Made by a program: the position numbers and the translations under genes. 64,000 bases of DNA from Pseudarthrobacter sp. NamB4 (GTDB lineage Bacteria > Actinomycetota > Actinomycetes > Actinomycetales > Micrococcaceae), in contig NZ_VAHM01000003.1 of assembly GCF_005796185.1 (NCBI RefSeq), positions 124,001-188,000 on the forward strand. Direction: 5' to 3'. The notes beneath the pieces are model-generated. The model worked only from the letters and a program-made list of their open reading frames with translations, searched no databases and had not been told where the DNA came from. Below, piece after piece: positions 10,123 through 18,710 of the stretch (position 1 is its first letter; the number at the start of each line of letters is the position of its first letter).

Positions 10123-11064
10123 CTAGAAGCGGAGCGTCCGCAGGTAGTTGTAGCCCACCTCGGCCGTCTGCAGCGGCGTGACGTCCGGCTGGTCGTTTTC
10201 GACGATGAACTCCTTGGGGGTGTGAGCCCGGAAAATGCGGGCGAAGTCGATGGTCCCGGTTCCCAGGTCAGCGAAACCACCCGAGACGTCGCGGTCCTTC
10301 ACGTGGTACTGCAGGACCTTCTGCGGAGCCTGGAGGATAGTGTCGATGGCAAACTGGATCGGGTCTGCTGCGCCCACGCCGACACCGCCGCTGACGGCCC
10401 AGTAAAGGTCAACCTCAAGGTGGACCAGCTTGGGGTCGAGCCGGCTGGTGAAGATGTCCCAGGGGGTCAGGCCGCCGCCGAGGTCGGTAGTGAACTCGTG
10501 GGCATGGTTGTGGTAGCCGTACTTCAGCCCGGACTGCTGGGCAACAGCAGCCTCCTCGTTCATCTGGTCAGCCCACCGGCGCCAGTTGTCAGCGGAGCTG
10601 GAAACCAGGTACGGCACGTTGATGTGGGTCTGGCCGAGTGTCACTGCATTGGCGATCTTCGTCTCCAGCGCGGCCGGGGTGGCGCTGATTCCGTCGTGGC
10701 TTGAGGACGGGGTGATGCCGAGCGAATCGAGCGTCCCACGCATCGCTTCGGCGGTGCGGCCGTAGAGGCCGGCGAGCTCAACCTTGGTGAAGCCGAAGTC
10801 AGCCAGGCTTGCCAGCGTCGCTTCGATGCCCTCACCGCGCATGATGGAACGGAGCGTGTAGAGCTGGATGCTGATAAGTCCGGGGGCTACCGGTCGGCCG
10901 GCAGCCTGCGCGGCGGGTGCCGCGACAGCAGCGGTTCCACCGATGCCGGCGAGGCCAACGCCTACGCCTGCTGCTACTGCTCCCCTCAGGAAGCTGCGGC
11001 GGTCGACCCCCTTTTCTTCCAACGAGCGACGAAGGGCGCCTGGGGCATTAAATCCGAAGCACAT
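10123..11064 (-). CDS. Tat-exported sugar phosphate isomerase/epimerase-like protein
   Basis: This 313-residue xylose-isomerase-like TIM barrel is preceded by a twin-arginine signal (DRRSFLRGAVAAG) and an Ala-rich cleavage region, so it is likely exported folded. Barrel features include ISIQLYTLRS, KYGYHNHAHEF with metal-ligand-type histidines, HLEVDLYWA, and QYHVKDRD. Related proteins act on sugars or keto-sugars, often beside sugar oxidoreductases. The ATG at 11064 has AGGAAAGG at good spacing, so the longer open frame to 11208 is rejected. Export suggests periplasmic-side or extracellular sugar conversion, perhaps of the product of the secreted PQQ-type dehydrogenase at 20.3 kb; that link is inference. 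Up to 442 bases lie upstream, with a promoter candidate at their far end. Confidence 0.88.
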   Translation of the reverse strand: MCFGFNAPGALRRSLEEKGVDRRSFLRGAVAAGVGVGLAGIGGTAAVAAPAAQAAGRPVAPGLISIQLYTLRSIMRGEGIEATLASLADFGFTKVELAGLYGRTAEAMRGTLDSLGITPSSSHDGISATPAALETKIANAVTLGQTHINVPYLVSSSADNWRRWADQMNEEAAVAQQSGLKYGYHNHAHEFTTDLGGGLTPWDIFTSRLDPKLVHLEVDLYWAVSGGVGVGAADPIQFAIDTILQAPQKVLQYHVKDRDVSGGFADLGTGTIDFARIFRAHTPKEFIVENDQPDVTPLQTAEVGYNYLRTLRF

Positions 11065-11506
11065 AAGTTGCCTTTCCTGGCAGTGAGTGCGTTCCTCCAC
11101 CGGCATTGGGGAGAAGCAGACGAAGCTGCAACGCAGCGGCTTTAAGGTTTCGCGGCACGCACTGATTATGGCTGCGGCTGGCAGGCCACGGTTAGTTGCT
11201 TCACCCACAGCGTCCTCGCCGTGAGCTCCGCGCGCTACCGCTGCCGTCGATCAGTACGGACACGAAGGGAGCAGGAACTCACTGCTACAGCTGTGGTGCG
11301 AGCTTTGCTGACTGAATTCCTTGATTTCACGCGCCTTATTGGCGCCCGAAACCCAAGCAGAAAGTGTTTTCTTCCGGCCTGGCCGGGCAACGGCGTCTTG
11401 TACTCGAAGTAGCGTCTCCGTTGACCGGGCTTCTGGCTTGAGACTATTCTCGGCTTTTGTTGTCTGTCAAGCAAAAGTCAAGGATTGTTAGGAGAAGTTT
11501 GTCGCC
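11065..11506. other. 442-base non-coding region upstream of the Tat isomerase gene
   Basis: No convincing gene is visible; short open frames here lack ribosome sites and family similarity. The far end holds a promoter candidate (11441-11470). The long leader of roughly 370 bases would be unusual and could hold an unrecognised regulatory element. Confidence 0.5.
11441..11470 (-). promoter_or_regulatory. Sigma-70-like promoter candidate
   Basis: On the minus strand a perfect TTGACA (-35) at 11470-11465 is followed after 16 bases by AATAGT (or after 18 bases by TAGTCT). It lies just after the ROK regulator gene and reads toward the Tat-exported isomerase. A second TTGAC lies a few bases upstream, so overlapping operators are possible. 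Confidence 0.45.
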
Positions 11507-12715
11507 CTAGCCGGCCGCCGCACCGGAAAGGCCCAGAACCATGGCGTCGATGCGCTGCGGAGACATTGCATGGTGGATAGCGAGCATGCTGGCGCCAAGA
11601 ACACCGGCGTCCAGACCGGACGTGGACTGGACAATCTGGAGGTGCTGGGTGGCCAGGGGGATGGTGCGGGAGTAGACCACTTCGCGAATGCCTGCCAGGA
11701 ACTGCTCACCCGTCATGGCCATGGAACCGCCAATAACGATGACGGAAGGGTTGATCAGGCTGACGCACGCGGACAGCACCTCACCCACATCCCTGCCGGC
11801 CTGGCGGACGGCGTGCACAGCTTCTGTGACGCCGGCCCCTACGAGCCGCACAACATCCTCGCTGGTGCTTGCGTCCAAGCCGAGCGCACGCAACCTGGTT
11901 GCCACCGCAGGCCCTGACGCCACAGCTTCAAGGCAGTCCTGATTTCCGCAATGGCAGGGAATTCCGGTGCCGTTATGCACCCGGATATGCCCGATGTCGC
12001 CGGCCACCCCGTCCGCCCCACGCTGCAGCATGCCGCTCGACACGATGCCCGAGCCGATGCCCGTGGCAACTTTCACGAAGATGAGATCGTCCACGTTCGG
12101 CCAGGCAACGTTCCGCTCGCCCAGCGCCATGATGTTGACATCGTTGTCCACGAGGACCGGCACCTGGAAATGGCCCTGCAGGTAGCCTGGAACGTCGAAG
12201 CCGTTCCAGCCGGGCATGATCGGAGGATTGATGGGCCGGCCGGTCCGGTGCTCCACCGGGCCGGGAAGGCCGATGCCAATCGCGAGCAGATCCTCCATGG
12301 CCCTTCCGGATTCCTTGAGGAGGCCGGAGGCGAGCTCAACTACGTCCTGCAGCACAACATCGGGACCGCTCTTTACTTCGATGCTGCGGGCCGCCTCCTT
12401 TAAACGGTGCCCGGTGAGGTCCGTGACCGCCAGGCGCAGGTGCGATGCGCCGATGTCCACTCCCAGGACGATTTTGCTGCCGGCCTTCAAGGCAATGCGC
12501 GAGGAAGGACGTCCGCCGGTCGAGACGGCGTCGTCCACAAAGCCAACCAGCCCCAGTTCCATCAGCGCCTCAATGCGGAGCGTGATGGTGGAACGGGCCA
12601 GCCCCATCTGTTCCGCGAGCTCGGTCCGGGTGCGCGGACGTCCATCCCGAAGGATCTGAAACAGTTCGCTCGCTCCGGACGAACCCAGGCCGTTGAAGCT
12701 ACTTATGTCACTCAT
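11507..12715 (-). CDS. ROK family transcriptional regulator
   Basis: This 402-residue protein has an N-terminal winged helix-turn-helix (RTELAEQMGLARSTITLRIE) followed by a ROK sugar-kinase-like domain. That domain has a DIGASHLRLAV phosphate-loop region and the ROK zinc motif CHCGNQDCLE. ROK repressors typically release DNA when a sugar or sugar phosphate binds. The gene is divergent from the Ebo-like operon across 323 bases and upstream of the Tat-exported isomerase on the same strand, so it could control either or both. The ATG at 12715 places the DNA-binding domain normally. Confidence 0.92.
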   Translation of the reverse strand: MSDISSFNGLGSSGASELFQILRDGRPRTRTELAEQMGLARSTITLRIEALMELGLVGFVDDAVSTGGRPSSRIALKAGSKIVLGVDIGASHLRLAVTDLTGHRLKEAARSIEVKSGPDVVLQDVVELASGLLKESGRAMEDLLAIGIGLPGPVEHRTGRPINPPIMPGWNGFDVPGYLQGHFQVPVLVDNDVNIMALGERNVAWPNVDDLIFVKVATGIGSGIVSSGMLQRGADGVAGDIGHIRVHNGTGIPCHCGNQDCLEAVASGPAVATRLRALGLDASTSEDVVRLVGAGVTEAVHAVRQAGRDVGEVLSACVSLINPSVIVIGGSMAMTGEQFLAGIREVVYSRTIPLATQHLQIVQSTSGLDAGVLGASMLAIHHAMSPQRIDAMVLGLSGAAAG

Positions 12716-13038
12716 CGACTAATTACAGCACACCTTTCGACGAAACGCCCCGACCTCGAAGTCGCACCCCTGCCCCCGGCAGCGTTATGTGCACCCCACT
12801 CCCACAAGCATGGGTAAAGGAAGGGTTAATCCGTCAACAATGGAAACAAGTGGCGTTACTCCTGCCAATTTCGCCCTAACTACGGCAGCAGACGTCATGC
12901 ATATATCGATATGACGAGAACATTCGTTGTTTGCTGTCATTAGTCGTGTTAGGTTTCTTTGTGATCGGCACCACGCGCGTCAAGCGGCGTGACCGAGCGG
13001 CCGGCTGGCCGCAGCACCGCTTCAAGGAGGAAGACACA
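12716..13038. other. 323-base divergent control region between ROK gene and Ebo-like operon
   Basis: No gene is seen. The region turns AT-rich near 12895-12960 and holds an inverted repeat, CGTCAT at 12893-12898 and ATGACG at 12911-12916, around an ATATAT centre. The ribosome site of the inositol phosphate synthase (AAGGAGGAAG at 13024-13033) ends it. It is the likely promoter and operator region of the operon. Confidence 0.5.
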
Positions 13039-14289
13039 TTGGGTACATCAGCTGACAGCACGCCGGGCACGGGCCCGATGGCAGAACAGGCCTCCCACGC
13101 CTACGGCAGGACGGGCATCTGGCTGATCGGGGCGCGCGGGTCTGTAGCCACAACGGCAACCGCCGGCCTAGCCGCCATTACCGCCGGACTGGCAAAGGCC
13201 ACCGGGTGCGTCACTGAGCAGGATGCTTTTGGCGGCGTCGCACTGCCTGCCTTCGGGGACCTCGTGGTGGGCGGGCACGATATCAGCAGTGTCTGCATGG
13301 CAAAGCGCGCGGAAGCACTGGTCGAGTCGGGAATGCTGCCGCCCCATCTCGTCGAGGCTGTCCGGCCCCAGCTTCTGGAGGCTGACCAGCGGGTACGGCC
13401 CGGTTACGATCCTGCCCAGCAGCAGGAAGCGCAGGCTGAGGTGGCCCGGCGGCTTGCCCAGGACATCCTGGACTTCAAGCGCTCCAGCGGCCTGGACTGC
13501 GTCATAGTTATCGACGTCGCCTCTACGGAAGCACCTGTGGAGCAGATCCCCGAATTTGCGGATGCGGACCTTCTTCTTGCAGCACTCGAGGATCCGGCAC
13601 GCCAGGTGCTGCCGGCCAGCTCCCTCAGCGCCTACGCCGCGATATTGGCCGGTTCGCCCTACGCATGTTTCACCCCGTCTACTGCACTCAATCTCCCTGT
13701 ACTGCGGCAGCTGGCGGCACAGCACGGAATCCCCACCGCAGGCCAAGACGGCAAGACGGGCCAGACCTGGTTGAGGTCTGTCCTGGCTCCGGCTTTCGCC
13801 GCACGCGGTTTGCGTGTCCTGTCCTGGGCGGGAACCAACCTTCTGGGCGGCGGTGACGGTGCCACCCTCGCCGACCCTCTGGCGGTCTCCGGGAAGCTGC
13901 AGTCCAAGAACCGCGGGCTGCAGGAACTGACCGGGGGTGCTGTAACTCCGCTGCACATCGACAACGTCCAGGACCTGGGCGAGACGAAAGTGGCCTGGGA
14001 CCACATCAACGTCGAGGGGTTCCTCGGCTCGCGCCTCTCGCTGCAGACGACCTGGAGCGCCTATGACTCCATGCTGGCTGCGCCCATGGTCCTCGACCTT
14101 TCGCGGCTGATGGCCCTGGCCCACGCGGCTGGAGAAGAAGGCCACGTCGGGGCGCTCGGATTCTTCTTCAAGGATCCATGGGGCAGTGACGAGCACGCCT
14201 TCGCCCACCAGACCCGCAACCTTGTGGAGTGGGCACGGTCCGCCAGCGCCAAAGCGGCCGCCGGTGCCGGAAGCTCCGGTCAGCTATGA
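13039..14289 (+). CDS. ino1: Inositol-3-phosphate synthase (INO1 type), first gene of Ebo-like operon
   Basis: This 416-residue enzyme belongs to the myo-inositol-1(3)-phosphate synthase family, which cyclises glucose 6-phosphate to a cyclitol phosphate using internally recycled NAD. Signatures are the NAD motif LIGARGSVATT, the conserved DGKTGQT, TNLLGGGDG, and the C-terminal DSMLAAPMVLDL. TTG at 13039 is the best start because AAGGAGGAAG sits 5-6 bases upstream; the open frame above it has no family similarity. Its stop overlaps the eboC-like start (ATGA), so it is co-translated with the operon. Ebo clusters elsewhere carry EboD, a dehydroquinate-synthase-like sugar-phosphate cyclase, which is missing here. 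This gene may supply an equivalent carbocycle; that is inference. It may instead feed general inositol lipid or mycothiol synthesis. Confidence 0.9.
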   Translation: MGTSADSTPGTGPMAEQASHAYGRTGIWLIGARGSVATTATAGLAAITAGLAKATGCVTEQDAFGGVALPAFGDLVVGGHDISSVCMAKRAEALVESGMLPPHLVEAVRPQLLEADQRVRPGYDPAQQQEAQAEVARRLAQDILDFKRSSGLDCVIVIDVASTEAPVEQIPEFADADLLLAALEDPARQVLPASSLSAYAAILAGSPYACFTPSTALNLPVLRQLAAQHGIPTAGQDGKTGQTWLRSVLAPAFAARGLRVLSWAGTNLLGGGDGATLADPLAVSGKLQSKNRGLQELTGGAVTPLHIDNVQDLGETKVAWDHINVEGFLGSRLSLQTTWSAYDSMLAAPMVLDLSRLMALAHAAGEEGHVGALGFFFKDPWGSDEHAFAHQTRNLVEWARSASAKAAAGAGSSGQL

Positions 14290-15167
14290 GCTCCCTGAAC
14301 GACTACCTGGAGCTCGTCCGGGCGCCTGCTGTCCTTACTGTCATCGGCGACACGCTGGCGGGCGGGGCGGCAGCGGGGCACCGACTCGGTGGCCGCAGGA
14401 CCCTTCTTCCCCTGGCGAGTGCCTGCTTCTATGCCGGCGGCATGGCGCTCAACGACTATGCCGACCGCGGGACCGACGCAGACGAGCGCCCTGAAAGGCC
14501 CATCCCTTCCGGGCGTATCAGCCCGAACAAGGCTTTGGCGGCGGCTGCCGTCCTCACCCTGGCGGGTCTGGGCCTAAGCGCCGCCGGTGGAGGCAGGCGT
14601 GCGGCCGCCGTGGGCCTCCCCCTCGCCGCCGCCATCTGGACCTATGACCTGCTGGCCAAGCAGCATCCGGTTTCCGGTGCACTCACCATGGGCAGCTGCC
14701 GGGCACTCGATGTCCTGATGGGGGCCGGCTCGGCGAAGCTCCGGCCCGCGCTTGCGTCCGCCGGCCTCGTGGGCAGCCAGGCCGTGGCCGTGACAGTGCT
14801 CTCCCGCGGTGAAGTCGGGGGAACAACCACGACGACGGCTTCCGGCGTTGCCGCCGGCACTGGCCTTATTGCCGCTGCGCTGCTCGCCGGTGCTACAGGT
14901 CCCCGCGGCACATTCCCCGCCGTCCTCGCCGCCACCGCGGCCTATGCCGCACGTTGTGCCCCGGCACAGATCCGGGCTGCGCGGAGCCCCCAAGCCAAGA
15001 ACGCGCTGGAGGCAACCAGGGCAGGAATCCGGGCCATGATCCCGCTGCAGACGGCGCTCACCCTCCGTCAGGGGAATCCGGCGGCGGCAGCAGTACTCGT
15101 GTCAGTGGACCTGTTTGGCAAAGCCATGCGGTCACGTCCCGGGAAAATGAGGATCAGCGAGTCATGA
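14286..15167 (+). CDS. eboC: UbiA-like prenyltransferase, EboC type
   Basis: This 293-residue membrane protein has several hydrophobic helices and the UbiA family prenyl-diphosphate motif in LNDYADRGTDADERPERP, at about residues 60-77. UbiA enzymes move a prenyl chain to an aromatic or other acceptor in the membrane. A clear second aspartate-rich motif is not visible, as in divergent members such as EboC, so catalysis is not assured. ATG at 14286 overlaps the previous stop, and its own stop overlaps the next ATG at 15164, both as ATGA, so translation is tightly coupled. The neighbours (EboA, EboB, EboE and EboF types) identify the gene as EboC rather than a menaquinone MenA or heme CtaB. Confidence 0.85.
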   Translation: MSSLNDYLELVRAPAVLTVIGDTLAGGAAAGHRLGGRRTLLPLASACFYAGGMALNDYADRGTDADERPERPIPSGRISPNKALAAAAVLTLAGLGLSAAGGGRRAAAVGLPLAAAIWTYDLLAKQHPVSGALTMGSCRALDVLMGAGSAKLRPALASAGLVGSQAVAVTVLSRGEVGGTTTTTASGVAAGTGLIAAALLAGATGPRGTFPAVLAATAAYAARCAPAQIRAARSPQAKNALEATRAGIRAMIPLQTALTLRQGNPAAAAVLVSVDLFGKAMRSRPGKMRISES

Positions 15168-16657
15168 CAGCCGGCACATCCCCCATGCCTTTCAGCCTCG
15201 GATACGGGACCAACGGATTTACGGACCATCCGCTTCCCATAGCGCTGGAACTCCTCGCGGAACAGGGCTACGGTGCGGTGGCCCTGACACTGGGCCACCC
15301 GCACCTGGATCCGTTCGCCGAGGACCTGGACGTCCAACTGTCGGCCCTGCGGCAACAACTTGATGAGCTGCGATTGCGCGTGGTCATTGAAACCGGCACC
15401 CGCTTCCTGCTTGACCCGCGGCACAAGCACCGCCCTGCACTGGTAGATGAGGAGGCCGGAATCCGCCTCGCCTTCCTTCGCCGTGCCGTCGACATCGCGG
15501 CCGGCCTGGAGGCGGAATGTGTCTCCTTCTTCTCGGGGATCCTGCCGGAGGACACAAGCGCCGAAACGGGATGGCAACGGCTGACCACGCGGGTAGCGGA
15601 CATCGTTGACTACGCGCGTTCCCGCAACGTGACAGTCGCCGTCGAACCTGAACCCGGCATGCTGGTCCAAACAGTCTCCGACGTACTGCGCCTGCGGACA
15701 GCACTGGGAAATCCGGCCAACCTGCGTGTGACAGTGGATATCGGCCACTGCGTAGTAGTTGAACCCGCCGGTGTCCGCGGGGCCCTCCTCGAGGCCGGGC
15801 CGCTGCTGGCCAACGTCCAACTCGACGACATGCCCAAGCACAGGCACGAGCACCTGCCGTTCGGCGAAGGCGCCGTCGACCTGCCCCTCGCGCTCGCCAC
15901 GCTGGCCGAACTGGAGTACCGCGGCGTTGCCGCCGTCGAACTGCCCCGGCATTCCCACGACGCTCCGGGGCTTGCCGCCCGGAGCATGGCCGCGCTTCGC
16001 GCCGGCTGGGAGGAATCGCTGCGCACCAGGGACCTGGAGCGCTGGCTGCAGGAGAGCGCGACGGCGGTCTCGGCGGACCGGGGGTCCCTCACCAGGGTTT
16101 TTGCGGCTGCCGGCCGCCGCCTGGGGCGGGGCCCCCTCCGGCCGGAGGCAGATCCGTCCGGCATCCTGTTCGGCACGACAAGCGACCACGCGCGTGGGCA
16201 GCTGATTGCCCGGCTCCGGGACATCCTGCCGGAGGAGGAACTGGCCGAAACGCTGCTGGCCCTGTACGACGGGGGCGACTCGGCGGAGCGCCGCGGCGTC
16301 CTTCGGGGATTGGGAGCGTTGGCTGCAGGATCACCCAAGCTGCCGGCCGCCGTCGTGGCCGCAGGACTGCGCATGACAACGGAGGCATTGCGGACCAACG
16401 AGAGCGGCCTGGTTGCCGCCGCCGCTGGTCCCTTCGCTGCCGCCCACCTGGACCAGCACAGCTGGCGCCACGCGGTGCTGAAGCTGGTCTTCCTGGGCAT
16501 CAGCCTCACCGCCGTAACCGATCTCAGGGAACGGGCCGATGATGAGCTCGCCCGGATGGCTGGCGATTTCGCCGCCGAACGCCGTGCCGCAGGGCGGCCG
16601 GTCCCGGATGACGTCCACCTGATCCTGGCGTCTTCCCGTACCCCCACTTCTTCCTAA
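15164..16657 (+). CDS. eboA: Fusion: sugar isomerase/epimerase barrel plus EboA domain
   Basis: This 497-residue protein has two parts. Residues about 1-280 form a xylose-isomerase-like TIM barrel (SLGYGTNGF, VAVEPEPGMLVQTVSDV, VTVDIGHCV, VAAVELPRHSHD). Residues about 330-490 resemble EboA, with repeat-like helices and the conserved DQHSWRHAVLKLVFLG. EboA is usually a separate protein of unknown biochemistry in metabolite-traffic clusters. The barrel shares the VEPEPG block with EboE two genes downstream, so it is probably an EboE-related paralogue joined to EboA. The ATG at 15164 overlaps the eboC stop. Joining suggests the two parts act on the same intermediate; no reaction is known. Confidence 0.82.
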   Translation: MTAGTSPMPFSLGYGTNGFTDHPLPIALELLAEQGYGAVALTLGHPHLDPFAEDLDVQLSALRQQLDELRLRVVIETGTRFLLDPRHKHRPALVDEEAGIRLAFLRRAVDIAAGLEAECVSFFSGILPEDTSAETGWQRLTTRVADIVDYARSRNVTVAVEPEPGMLVQTVSDVLRLRTALGNPANLRVTVDIGHCVVVEPAGVRGALLEAGPLLANVQLDDMPKHRHEHLPFGEGAVDLPLALATLAELEYRGVAAVELPRHSHDAPGLAARSMAALRAGWEESLRTRDLERWLQESATAVSADRGSLTRVFAAAGRRLGRGPLRPEADPSGILFGTTSDHARGQLIARLRDILPEEELAETLLALYDGGDSAERRGVLRGLGALAAGSPKLPAAVVAAGLRMTTEALRTNESGLVAAAAGPFAAAHLDQHSWRHAVLKLVFLGISLTAVTDLRERADDELARMAGDFAAERRAAGRPVPDDVHLILASSRTPTSS

Positions 16658-16668
16658 GGACATCCCGC

Positions 16669-17547
16669 ATGCGCATTTTCGATCCCCATATCCATATGAC
16701 AAGCCGCACCACCAATGACTACGAGGCCCTTTATGCCAGCGGAGTGCGGGCCCTCGTGGAACCGGCCTTCTGGTTGGGGCAGCCCCGCACCAACGTCGGC
16801 TCCTTCATCGACTACTTCGACTCGCTGCTGGGGTGGGAACGGTTCCGTGCCGCCCAATTCGGCATCCGCCACCACGCCACCATCGCCCTCAACCCCAAGG
16901 AAGCGAACGACCCCCGGTGCGTTCCCGTCCTCGAGGAAATTCCGCGCTACCTGATCAAGGAGGGCGTGGTGGCCGTTGGCGAGATCGGCTACGACTCGAT
17001 GACTCCCGCTGAGGACGAGGCCTTCAGCCGGCAGCTGGAGCTGGCGCGCGAGTACTCCCTGCCGGCGATGGTGCACACACCGCACAGGGAGAAGCTTGCC
17101 GGCACGCGCCGAACACTTGACGTGGTCCGCGAGTCGGGGTTGGCCCCCGGAATGGTGGTTGTTGACCACCTCAACGAAACGAACGTTGAGATGGTCAAGG
17201 ACGCCGGGGCCTGGATGGGATTCTCCATCTACCCCGACACCAAAATGGACGAGCAGCGCATGGTGGCCATCCTCCGCACCTACGGAACGGACAGGATGCT
17301 GGTGAACTCTGCCGCCGACTGGGGCCGGTCCGACCCCCTGAAGACAGTCAGCACCGCACAAGCAATGCTCGACGCCGGCTTCACTGCTGATGACGTGGAT
17401 AAGGTGCTGTGGCGCAATCCGGTCGAGTTCTTCGGCCAGAGCGGCCAACTGATCCTCGATCCCATCCCGGGGTTCGATGCCGCGGAGCTGCCGGATGCGG
17501 CTGCCGGCTTTGAGGGCAACTCCGTGCTGCGGGGGGTTCGCGCCTGA
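16669..17547 (+). CDS. eboB: TatD-like metal-dependent hydrolase, EboB type
   Basis: This 292-residue protein has the amidohydrolase/TatD fold. The metal motif is at residues 5-9 (DPHIH), followed by a GEIGYD strand end, a MVHTPH block with histidine ligands, VVVDHLNE, and a late NSAADWG at the position of the last aspartate ligand. In Ebo clusters this gene is EboB. It begins 11 bases after the EboA fusion and its TGA overlaps the EboE ATG by one base. The reaction is unknown; the metal ligands look intact, so it is probably an active hydrolase on a metabolite rather than a nuclease. Confidence 0.85.
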   Translation: MRIFDPHIHMTSRTTNDYEALYASGVRALVEPAFWLGQPRTNVGSFIDYFDSLLGWERFRAAQFGIRHHATIALNPKEANDPRCVPVLEEIPRYLIKEGVVAVGEIGYDSMTPAEDEAFSRQLELAREYSLPAMVHTPHREKLAGTRRTLDVVRESGLAPGMVVVDHLNETNVEMVKDAGAWMGFSIYPDTKMDEQRMVAILRTYGTDRMLVNSAADWGRSDPLKTVSTAQAMLDAGFTADDVDKVLWRNPVEFFGQSGQLILDPIPGFDAAELPDAAAGFEGNSVLRGVRA

Positions 17548-18671
17548 TGCTCCTCTCCTACTGCACCAACGTCCACCCTGCGGAGGACTTCGACGGCGTG
17601 ATCCGCCAGCTCCGCGAATATGCGGGGCCCATCCGCCGCAAGGCAGGCCTTGACATCCTGGGCATCGGGCTGTGGCTGCCGGCCGGACTGGCCCGCCAGC
17701 TGGCAGGCAGCGCCGTGGACCGTGCAGCCCTCAGCGACGTCCTCGACGCCGAAGGGCTGCAGCTGCACACCATCAATGCTTTCCCCTACGGCGGCTTCCA
17801 TAATGAGGTAGTCAAGCTTGACGTCTACAAGCCGACATGGGCAGAGACCGGGCGGCTGGACTACACGCTGGACTGCGCCGAAGTGCTGGCGGCCCTGCTG
17901 CCAAAAGGAACCACCGGTTCCATCTCCACCCTTCCCCTTGCGTGGCGGACGTCCTGGTCCGGGGAGGACGACGACGCCGCCACCTCCGGCTTCGCCGAGC
18001 TGTCCTCCCGCCTGCGGGACCTGCGCGAGCGGACGGGAAAGACCGTGCGCGTTGCCGTCGAACCGGAACCGGGCTGCGTCCTGGATACAGTCGCGGATGT
18101 TGTCGGTTGGCTGGAACCCCGGATCCAACGGGGCATCGATCCGGAATTCGTGGGCCTGTGTGTGGACACCTGCCACCTGGCTGTTTCGTTCGCTGACCCT
18201 GCCGGCGCTGTCCAGCAGATCGCCGCAGCAGGCCTGCGGATCGTCAAGGTGCAGGCGTCAGCCGCGCTGCACGTCGCCGATCCGTCCGATCCGGCAGCCC
18301 GGGAGGCCCTGGCGGGCTTCGTTGAACCGCGGTACCTCCATCAGGTGCGGGAAGCGCAGCCGGCCGGAGTTATCCGTGCCGACGACCTCGACGAAGCGCT
18401 CAGGGATCTGCCGGGGGAAAGCGCATGGCGTGTCCACTTCCACATCCCACTGCACCATGTGCCATCCGCCCCACTGGAGACCACCGTGGACGTACTGCGC
18501 CGGACGGTTGCCGAAGTTGCCCGGCTGCCTTACGCGCCTGAAGTCCACCTCGACATCGAGACCTATACCTGGAGCGTGCTGCCCGGCGCCTCGGTGGGTA
18601 TCGCCGACGGAATCGCTGCAGAAATCACGTGGGCCGCGTCCAACCTGTTGGACGCCGCGGGCGTCCGGTGA
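17547..18671 (+). CDS. eboE: Metabolite traffic protein EboE (TIM-barrel isomerase-like)
   Basis: This 374-residue protein begins LLSYCTNVHPAEDFDGV, characteristic of EboE, and continues as a xylose-isomerase-like barrel with VAVEPEPGCVLDTV, CVDTCHLAV, VRVHFHIP-like (WRVHFHIPLHHVP) and HLDIETYTW strands that carry possible metal ligands. EboE is required with other Ebo proteins for moving a precursor across the inner membrane during scytonemin synthesis in Nostoc, but its chemistry is not established. Here it overlaps eboB by one base and precedes the EboF phosphatase by 39 bases. The match to EboE is the strongest single argument for naming this operon. Confidence 0.88.
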   Translation: MLLSYCTNVHPAEDFDGVIRQLREYAGPIRRKAGLDILGIGLWLPAGLARQLAGSAVDRAALSDVLDAEGLQLHTINAFPYGGFHNEVVKLDVYKPTWAETGRLDYTLDCAEVLAALLPKGTTGSISTLPLAWRTSWSGEDDDAATSGFAELSSRLRDLRERTGKTVRVAVEPEPGCVLDTVADVVGWLEPRIQRGIDPEFVGLCVDTCHLAVSFADPAGAVQQIAAAGLRIVKVQASAALHVADPSDPAAREALAGFVEPRYLHQVREAQPAGVIRADDLDEALRDLPGESAWRVHFHIPLHHVPSAPLETTVDVLRRTVAEVARLPYAPEVHLDIETYTWSVLPGASVGIADGIAAEITWAASNLLDAAGVR

Positions 18672-18710
18672 CCCGCAGCGCGTCCTGACCACCTGAAGCA
18701 AGGAATAACC

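Noticed and set aside
10051-10704. 217-codon plus-strand open frame
   Set aside because: It overlaps the Tat-exported isomerase gene antisense and begins inside that gene's terminator.
13168-14208. 346-codon minus-strand open frame opposite the inositol phosphate synthase
   Set aside because: Antisense shadow; no motifs or ribosome site, while the plus-strand protein matches a known family.
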